Source: Bimastos eiseni
Taxonomy: Eukaryota > Annelida > Clitellata > Crassiclitellata > Lumbricidae
Length of the DNA: 64,000 nucleotides
Direction: 5' to 3'
Assembly (NCBI GenBank): GCA_959347315.1
Contig: OY365806.1
Location: 25,567,516-25,631,515 of the forward strand
In this document: piece after piece, positions 57,401 through 64,000 of the stretch
Numbering within the stretch: the first letter of the stretch is position 1
Layout: each line of letters begins with the position of its first letter
The notes under the pieces: generated by a model
The model's input: only the letters and a program-made list of their open reading frames with translations
Databases searched by the model: none
Told to the model about the DNA's origin: nothing
Made by a program: the position numbers and the translations under genes

Positions 57401-60400
57401 ATGCACGCATACATAAAACCACGCGTGCTTCATGCAAAGGCCTACATACATTGATACATGCATATATACATGCCACATATATATACAAATTGCACAAAAT
57501 GAAAAACATACATCCGAAAAAATATACAGCAGCAGCTTATACACTGCATGTGTATGAACTCCTGCATGCATACATGCATGCATGCATACGGCTAGACAAC
57601 CAGACATACATGCATACTGTAGCCTACATTAATTCATTTTCAATCATTTCTTAATTCATTCAGCAACCAGAGAATGAAAGAATAAACAAAATTAATACTT
57701 AGACGAAAAACATGGTCTGACTACACAGAGGAACCAGAAGAGTCGCATAAGTGCTCCTAGGCAACCTCCCGAGTAGTAATTCAGCAATACCAATATGGCC
57801 AATCATTTATCGTTTAAAAGTATATGTAGAAAGCAATGATATAATAACTGTTAGCTTTGCTAAGGACTCGAGATCATGGCTCTTGTTGGCTTACTGTCAC
57901 ATTCTACACAGGTTTAAATTTTCCGGAACGTAGTTTGTTGTGACCCTTAAACAAGGAAGGACGTTGTCTGCGCTAAAGGAAGAGAAACTGGGGAGTAGTC
58001 GAATTGGTATAAAGTAGATATTTCATTCGATATAGAAAGACACGGTGCATATAATAGAGAATAGCCACGTGTTGTTTGTGCGGTCGTATAGTTGATAGGC
58101 CTACTAATATCATACACTTATTGTTTGGCCCAAATTAAGGTCTGTAATAGGCTACTATAAAATGAAGTTTTCGTATACATGTTGGAGATAATAAGGCCTG
58201 CTCATATAAGTTAGTGAAATCCTCAATCTGCATGACTAGTGTGACCAAATTTCAATAGTCTAAATGCTTGAATATGAATATATTAAGCATGTTGCACATA
58301 AATACATGTCTGATCATTGCTTTGTCAACCTTACTTCCTGCTTGGATGCGAAAATTGCGAAGTCTTTGCGATTGTATTTTTTCTCTCGATAAAGCGTAAA
58401 AAGGTGGTAGGCCAATCCTTCCACTGACATCTGATCACTCTATTGACAGTGTACGGTGGATGTGCTCATGCGACGACTGAGTTCGCTCAGCTGTAATGGT
58501 CGAACAGAACTCAGGAAAAATCTTACTCCCTCCAACCACACGTGTTGTTTACACTCCCTGTTGTTGACAGGTTGTTTGGTTCTACAGAAAATTGTTCCTT
58601 TCTCAAATGACCCACCGGGATCTGTATCTCGGACACAGCAGTGAAAAGACAGACGCGTTGACAGAGTCGGCTCTCTGTCAACGCTCCACATATAGACTAT
58701 ACTTGTCGATCTTGAAGAACTCTGGTGACAGTTTCGTAAACACGTTGACGTCGTAGTCTGCGTTTGTCATGGTCTCCGTAAGATTTGTTTAAAGTGCTGG
58801 GGTTAAAGTTTCGACTGGTCTCCTCCAGAGTTGCTTTCACTGTCGAACTTTGTATTAACCTCCCCTCCCCTTAAACTTGCGACCAAGTCTGCTCTGCATG
58901 CCTAAAGCGCATTTTATAGCGATTTCGAAGACACCTTAACATGTTGAGCATATCTCTGGCAATGGGAGATTGACCCCTACAGCAGTGCATCTGTGTGTTG
59001 GCTAGCCTAGTGGGTAAGTTTTATAAGTAAGGTTGTCGACGGTTAAAATCTACAAGCTGTCTTCAGGCAGCCATTCATCTGAACTTTGGTTAATGTGGCC
59101 TGGCACGCAAATCGCAGCAATATCTGTGTGATATGTGTCTGCGCATGTGCTCCTCAATTTGAGGTAGGGGACATTTATTGTTTTTTCATCAATTCTAATT
59201 TCGAACATTTCCATTGCAGCTATAGCAAACGTGGTTCCTCCTCTCAACTTCTCGATCCAGTCCAACAGTAATTTTGGCGTGGCGAATAGTTTTAATTAGT
59301 GGACCCTATAAGTCAAACGCCGCTAAGTAACATTAAAATTCCTCTGAGGGTAATTTTCTATATGTGGGCCTATGTGGCGCTTGTATCAATTGGCAAACGA
59401 CTATCGATTGATGTCAATGAGCAAATGTGATCTAAAGGTCTTGCTAGACACAGCGCAGGCCTAAAATGTGGGGAGTTAGGTCACTTAGGTGTGCAGTTCA
59501 AATTTCCAGGCTCGTGCTCCAAGTAAAGTGCACCATGAAACGACTGCGGAGAATCTGTAACGAGAAACATTTTTCGCATATGAACTATTTTGACAAAATC
59601 CCAACTGTTTTCCAGTTAGCTTCCTTATCGCTCTCTGTAGGCCTACGTCTCTTGATCACCGCCGCCCTACAAGTTCCATACCTCCCGCTACCTATTCCAG
59701 CAGTTTTCAAACTTTATTTAATCCTATAAACCATTATGGCATTACCCAGGTATAAATTGAATGTTGGTGTACCACCAGCAAATCTCAGATAAAGAGCAAC
59801 AGGCGAACTTGAAATACCTTTTAAATTATTAGAGGGAGCATAGACAAAGGTCTCCATAGACAACAAGTTTAAGGCATTTGACTACAGAAGGATATTGTTT
59901 CGAGATGATGCCATAGAAAAATTAGTATTTTATAAATATGTTCGCGTCCACTAATCGAAACCTGCGTACCACTAATGGTACGCTTATGACGGGGCGCTTA
60001 TGACGGGGCGCTTTTGTCCTGGGCGCTAACGACGGTATGCCACGCTTACCACGCCCTCAAAACCGTTGCTGTATTCCTCGGTCATTCCATACATAGGCCT
60101 AAGTGCTTGGAGGTCTGGACTGAAGCACTGGGAAACCCTGAAATTGCCGGTTGGCTGACGGCCAAGAAAACAAAATATGTTATGATGTTCTAGTTCAACG
60201 TCTGAAATTTTATCTTATAATTTTATTACTGTTATTATTTTTATTATTTATTTATCCGAGGTAAATATGATCCCTCGGGATTCAAAAAACAAGGAGGACA
60301 TTGTTCTGAAATGGCTAGTCTTCGCATATGCTTTTATTATTCGTAGATGGTTTTATTAATAATATTATTATTATTACTATTATTATTATTATTATTATTA

Positions 60401-60492
60401 GTAGTATTACTACTATTACTATTATTGTTATTATTGCTCCTGTTGTTGTTGTTGTTTCTGCTGTTGTTTTTGCTGTTCTTATTGTTATCATC

Positions 60493-60539
<47 letters not shown>

Positions 60540-63354
60540 GCCATCATCGCCATCATCATCATCATTTGAACATATAACTTTATTTTTTTAATTATTATTA
60601 TTACTGCTATTATTATTATTAGTAGTAGTAGTAGTAACAACAGTAGTAGTAGCAATAGTAGGGGGAAGTAGGAGTAGTAGTAGTAGTAGTTGGGGTAGTA
60701 GGTGGAGTAGTAGTAGTAGTAGGTGGAGTAGGTGGAGTAGTGGGAAGTAGTAGTAATAGTGGTGGTGGTGGAAGTAGTAGTGGCACTGATAATAATAATA
60801 ATAATTATAATAATTAATATATTGATAGTAGGCCTATAAGCTATGTTTCTAATCCTAATCTCTAGATTTTTACTTCGGCCAGTAGCCACGTCGCGGGAAC
60901 CATTCGCATTCACAAGCACTCTTAGCCTATCGTCAAACCATGACCGACAGGCGGGGATGGTGTAGGAATCGGTTCCAGATGAATGTGCAAAGGAGCAAGA
61001 GAGGCAGACGGCCAGAGTCGTATTAACTCATGGCATGGCCCCTCGGCTTCGAACTTCTTTGGGCCTCTTGAGACTTAACATCCCCAACGCCCTTCCCATG
61101 TAATTCCTCCTTGAATTTCACACCCTCTTTTCTTACAATTTATTAGAATAATAATTATTATGATTGAAGTTATAAGTGGATTAACAAAGAAAATGATATC
61201 ACCATGTCAGACAGCCTGAATAGCATGAATCAGTGCAATTCCAAAATACCGGTAGGCCTACTGTAGGCCTACTGTCAGGTTAAACATAAAAATATACGCC
61301 TACTTATATGGCCCATCTATCTACCTAAATGTTTTTCTTGTTAATCTTTCAACAAACTGATCCAGAACGTTTTCAAAATTTATTTCTTTGGGTATTTTCT
61401 TTGTACATCAGCTCATTTTCAAGACCAATTTTGATCCCTCCTAGAAGTGCTCAGAAGTAGGCTATCTCTTACATTGTAGAAACTACGCAGTAATAAGACC
61501 AAATAACGAACAGTTAACAACGACGTCGTTAGATGGCGGCACATGGTAGCAATTCATTACATAGGGTCAGATGGGAAACAGAGTTATTTTATATTCTATT
61601 ATGCTATAATGACATACGACTTACTTATGAATTGCATTATATTGTATACTTTCATATTCCGAAGTAACGTTTCTGCGAATGACCGAATTAAATAGTTATT
61701 ACCGTTCGTAAGGTTCGTCATTGAAAACTTTTTTTAAGATGCCCAGACACGCTATAAAAGACCTCTGGATAATAACTCGTTATCGCTTCTCGGCCTTTTG
61801 GCTAAGATCAAAGCGTTTACTTGTCAGCTTAATACCTGATACCATTAACCACGGTTGCGTGACGCTCTCGGCCTAGGATGGTGATCAGATAATTCCTGAT
61901 CCGCTATATCTGGTTTTAGTACGTTGTTGGCGTTGAGATGAGGGGGAGAAGCTACGGTATCCTCCGGCTTCTCATTCTCCCCAGTGAGAGAGAAATAAAA
62001 AATAAATAAAACAGCCTAGGCCTGCTACGTTCCGGGCGTACTGGTTCGTAATATTCTCTTCTGGGGAATCTTTGCAGAGTGGGCCTGCGGCTGTTTGCTA
62101 GGGTGCTCAAAGGGAGAAAGGCTAGAAGTTGAATGAAAACCTCCGATCATCAAAAAACACAAGTTATTACAAAGCAGAAGCTTGACAGGTAGTGTGAGAC
62201 CGTAAGGCAGTGCTGTTAAACACGCGGATCGCATGCGGCCCGTGCATGGGTGGATTTTAAGTGACCCGCTCGGGCTTGCAGAATTAGCAAGTTTTAAAAA
62301 TGAAGTAGGCCTAAAGACAAGTCATTTGCCTATTTTCATATGTAATTATCATCGCTCTTCTCAAAAATAATCACCATGAATATTGTCGTCGTACCTAGTT
62401 CATTTTGTTACGGGCGGTATATCACCAGTTTGCATTGCTACATTCACATGGTAGGCCTAGAGCTAATCCGATTTCAGACCAAATGTCTGGTTCTCCATTA
62501 AATTTTAACCGCGCTTCGTAGGTTGTTGTAGTGCGATGGGCGGATGGTACAGCAGGCTCACGATTTACGCCCTAGAAACACGTACATTCCTCAGTATTCA
62601 GAAATTTGCAAAACAAAATAGGTCATGGCGATGTCCATGACATCAGGATGCCAAATCTGTAAAATATTGATTTTATCTGCAGAAATAAAAGTTTCTCAGT
62701 TCCCCGATTTCCGGGGTTTTCGGGTTCCCCGATTCCCATTTCCCCGATTAACCAATTAACAGCGGGGGAAGTAGTAGTAGTAGACCTAGTAGTAGTAGGC
62801 CTACTTGTATTATTATTATTGCTGTTGTTATTGTAGTCGTTGTCGTCGTTGTTGTTGTTATTGTCAATTATACGATACAATCGTGATCATGATAATGACG
62901 ACGGCGATGATGCTGACTATAATAACGACCATGATCACAAGGATTATGATCAGAATTTTAAAGGCGTTTAATTAATTGTAGGCAAAGGAAAATCGAGCCA
63001 GAATCGAACAACTTCAAAGCGGAACCACACCAGTAAATATCCATTTCAAATATTCAGTCAGTAGGTCAGTCAGTCAGTCAGTCAGTCATTCATTCATTCA
63101 TTCAGTCAGTCAGACAGTCAGTCAGTCATTCAGTCAGTCAGTCAGTCAGAGTGAGTTAGTCAGACAGTTTATTCAATAAGTAAATTAGACAGAGACGGAT
63201 GGACAAACTGACGGAGTGACAGACAAAGACTAACCTTTCTGTCGTTCGCTAAGTGTCGCATGGATGTCCTCTGTGGCTTTTTTACTTGTAGAATGTTGAA
63301 AGCAGACTTCGCTCTCTTGAGGACAACACTCGATTCACAGAACTCACAAACCGG
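53377..63354 (+). CDS. CUBN: Cubilin, first four coding exons (partial, continues past window)
   Basis: Exons 53377-53516, 55021-55150, 62982-63032 and 63292-63354 join in phase (2,0,0,0) to 128 residues. Residues 1-46: a basic start, hydrophobic core LCRVLLGIVVGSVLLETV, then NSQQRR, a possible furin-type site where vertebrate cubilin has RQKR. Residues 47-90: QPRIVTVGGNLIFQTGANHN, continuing ITFRPGGTGSVVVDDEDLRQ, closely parallel to human cubilin (QPRMATERGNLVFLTGSAQN... and GKIKLNDEDL). Residues 91-128 (KENRARIEQLQ, NVESRLRSLEDN) match the heptad region that trimerises cubilin. The EGF and CUB domains must lie beyond the window. Cubilin is a peripheral endocytic receptor, with amnionless, for B12-intrinsic factor and proteins. 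Introns 1 and 2 hold ATT microsatellites, a hAT element, a SINE and a U2-like RNA gene. Confidence 0.85.
53715..54427. repeat. Cluster of (TTA)n microsatellites in cubilin intron 1
   Basis: Three long TTA/ATT arrays (about 53715-53800, 54027-54096, 54292-54427) with partly opposite orientation (ATA then TTA at 53715). Confidence 0.9.
54700..54981. mobile_element. hAT-type MITE, 282 bp, in cubilin intron 1
   Basis: Inverted ends CAGTGGCGTCACTGGGG / CAGGGGCGTCACTAGGG, perfect duplication CGAACCGC (54692-54699, 54982-54989). Inside, GGTGTCACCC motifs repeat near both ends. Confidence 0.9.
55021..55150 (+). CDS. CUBN: Cubilin exon 2 (conserved N-terminal block)
   Basis: 43 codons after ctctttatag. 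GGNLIFQTG and VVVDDEDLRQLI align with human cubilin GNLVFLTG and KLNDEDL. Donor TTG|GTGAGC. Confidence 0.87.
55316..55500 (+). repeat. tRNA-derived SINE, candidate
   Basis: A box-like TGGCTTAAGCG (55334) and B box-like GGTTCGACTTT (55381) lie about 47 bases apart inside a tRNA-sized head starting GATGTGGCACGG. A body and an A-rich stretch (AATAAAAAAAT) follow. It sits in cubilin intron 2. Confidence 0.5.
57160..57615. repeat. ACATACATGC-rich low-complexity tract
   Basis: About 450 bases of ACATACA/ATGCATGC words; any long frame here is a product of the repeat. Confidence 0.75.
60355..60800. repeat. Compound trinucleotide microsatellite
   Basis: (TTA)n, (GTT)n, (CAT)n at about 60491-60565, then (TAG)n at 60610-60790. 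In cubilin intron 2. Confidence 0.95.
61753..61758 (+). promoter_or_regulatory. TATA box of the U2-like gene
   Basis: TATAAA within GCTATAAAAG, 29 bases before the U2-like 5' end. Echinoderm U2 genes use a TATA element at this position; vertebrate U2 genes do not. Confidence 0.5.
61782..61982 (+). ncRNA. Divergent U2 snRNA-like gene
   Basis: Bases 61782-61811 are identical to the first 30 nt of animal U2 snRNA: stem I and the U6-pairing segments. Similarity resumes at TCAGCTTAATACCTGATA (stem-loop IIa). Between them the GUGUAGUA branch-site segment is replaced by AGCGTTTACTTG and the spacing is about six bases shorter. Downstream are stems ACCAT/ATGGT (61841-61845/61878-61882), GATCAG/CTGATC (61883-61888/61896-61901) and GAGAAGC/GCTTCTC (61946-61952/61967-61973). 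A weak Sm-like GGTTTTAG sits between the last two. TATAAA at 61753 is 29 bases upstream, as in sea-urchin U2 genes. An A-rich tail (61993-62010) follows, so a U2-derived SINE or pseudogene is the main alternative. It lies in cubilin intron 2, same strand. Confidence 0.6.
62982..63032 (+). CDS. CUBN: Cubilin exon 3 (51 bases, coiled-coil start)
   Basis: Seventeen codons, AKENRARIEQLQSGTTP, between attgtag and GTAAAT. Aligns with human KNKEDIIELKGSAIGLP; found by phase and similarity. Confidence 0.75.
63052..63170. repeat. (CAGT)n/(CATT)n microsatellite
   Basis: TCAG and TCAT tetranucleotides directly after cubilin exon 3. Confidence 0.9.
63292..63354 (+). CDS. CUBN: Cubilin exon 4 (coiled coil)
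   Basis: Twenty-one codons, NVESRLRSLEDNTRFTELTN plus R, between ttacttgtag and GTATAC. Aligns with human NISSQIYQLNSKLVDLERKF. Heptad hydrophobics V, L, L, F, L are visible. Confidence 0.78.
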
Positions 63355-64000
63355 GTATACAATTGCAACACTATGAGCACACTAGTAGACTACACTAAAC
63401 TAAACACTATATGCTACTATGGCCTAGATTATACAACAACACGTGGCTTAACGCCGTGTTCGTCTATGTATACATTTCGCCTGTTGTGGGCGCTGTAGAA
63501 ATTTCAACATTCGAGATTGCATAATTATGTGGTATGGTTAAGCACATTGCAAGATGGGACAACTTCAATACACTGTATACACATAATACATACAATGCAG
63601 AACATTACATATTTAATTTATCACGTTACACTACACACTTGTATGAAACTATATACTACTGATGAAAACGAATGAGTAAAATGCATAAAATATATACTTT
63701 AGAGAGCAACGTTGCCATTAATTGACCACGACTAAGCATAAACAGAGCGTAGAAAAGAGAGGTAGATAAAAATGTCTGGTCCTCGTAGGAATAAATGCTC
63801 CGTTTAACACTGGATACTTACTTGATTCGCCTAAGCCCGACGCTGTTAACTAGGAAAGTAGGTCTAAACGTATTTCTGGGCAATGGCAGTTTTCTCTGCT
63901 TTCGAAATGGTTGACCACGATGTCTGCTACAATGTCTGCAGTCATTATATGGCCTTACTAAACATCCTCTTCTCTGGATTCATTATGATCTCATGAGCCA
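63355..64000. other. Cubilin intron 4, to window edge
   Basis: No further exon recognised; the EGF-encoding exons must be downstream. Confidence 0.45.

Larger units (their letters stand above)
55501..61740. other. Cubilin intron 2, mostly repeats
   Basis: Microsatellites and short frames only; a doubled TATGACGGGGCGCT is at 59985-60015. No additional cubilin exon is needed, since exons 2 and 3 join in phase 0 as in human. Confidence 0.45.

Noticed and set aside
58440..59265. Minus frames of 83 and 71 codons in cubilin intron 2
   Set aside because: No homology recognised and no splice context.
60328..60919. Frames rich in poly-Leu, poly-His, poly-Ser and poly-Met
   Set aside because: Translation of trinucleotide arrays; no start context or domain.
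63052..63170. Regular short repeats as a CRISPR-like array
   Set aside because: Simple tetranucleotide repeat without unique spacers, in an animal genome.

Overview
The window is nuclear DNA of an animal: genes are split by long GT-AG introns, untranslated space is large, and transposon and microsatellite content is high. The gene content (cubilin, LASP, DLGAP), the sea-urchin-like TATA box in front of a U2-like RNA, and the constant recurrence of a 'taggcct' word suggest a marine invertebrate, perhaps an echinoderm or other deuterostome. That placement is inference.

Three protein genes can be assembled exon by exon with agreeing splice phases. (1) Plus strand 2968-20219: a seven-exon disks-large-associated protein (DLGAP/GKAP/SAPAP), about 903 residues, ending without the vertebrate C-terminal Shank PDZ ligand. 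(2) Minus strand 39164-27654: a ten-exon LIM and SH3 protein (LASP), about 467 residues: LIM domain, nebulin repeats, a long linker with a glutamine-rich exon, and SH3. (3) Plus strand from 53377, running off the right edge: the first four coding exons of cubilin (secretory leader, possible furin site, conserved N-terminal segment, start of the coiled coil). Genes 1 and 2 converge on a repeat-rich interval. The DLGAP and LASP families connect signalling or adhesion scaffolds to the cytoskeleton and cubilin is an endocytic receptor; nothing in the sequence links the three functionally.

The rest is mobile-element territory. I found a dozen short non-autonomous elements with hAT-type terminal inverted repeats flanked by 8-bp target duplications (most perfect, some with one or two mismatches), one more with degraded flanks, an 80-bp piggyBac-type element in TTAA, a solo LTR with a 4-bp duplication, a Helitron-like 3' end, a tRNA-like SINE, several decayed LINE reverse-transcriptase fragments, and a recurrent LINE 3' tail ending in (TGAA)n. 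One hAT element is nested inside another transposon.

The most unusual object is at 61782-61982, inside cubilin intron 2: an RNA-gene-like sequence whose first 30 bases match U2 snRNA exactly, with a TATA box at about -29, but whose branch-site-recognition segment is shortened and changed and whose 3' half is unlike canonical U2. It may be a divergent snRNA, a pseudogene or a U2-derived SINE.
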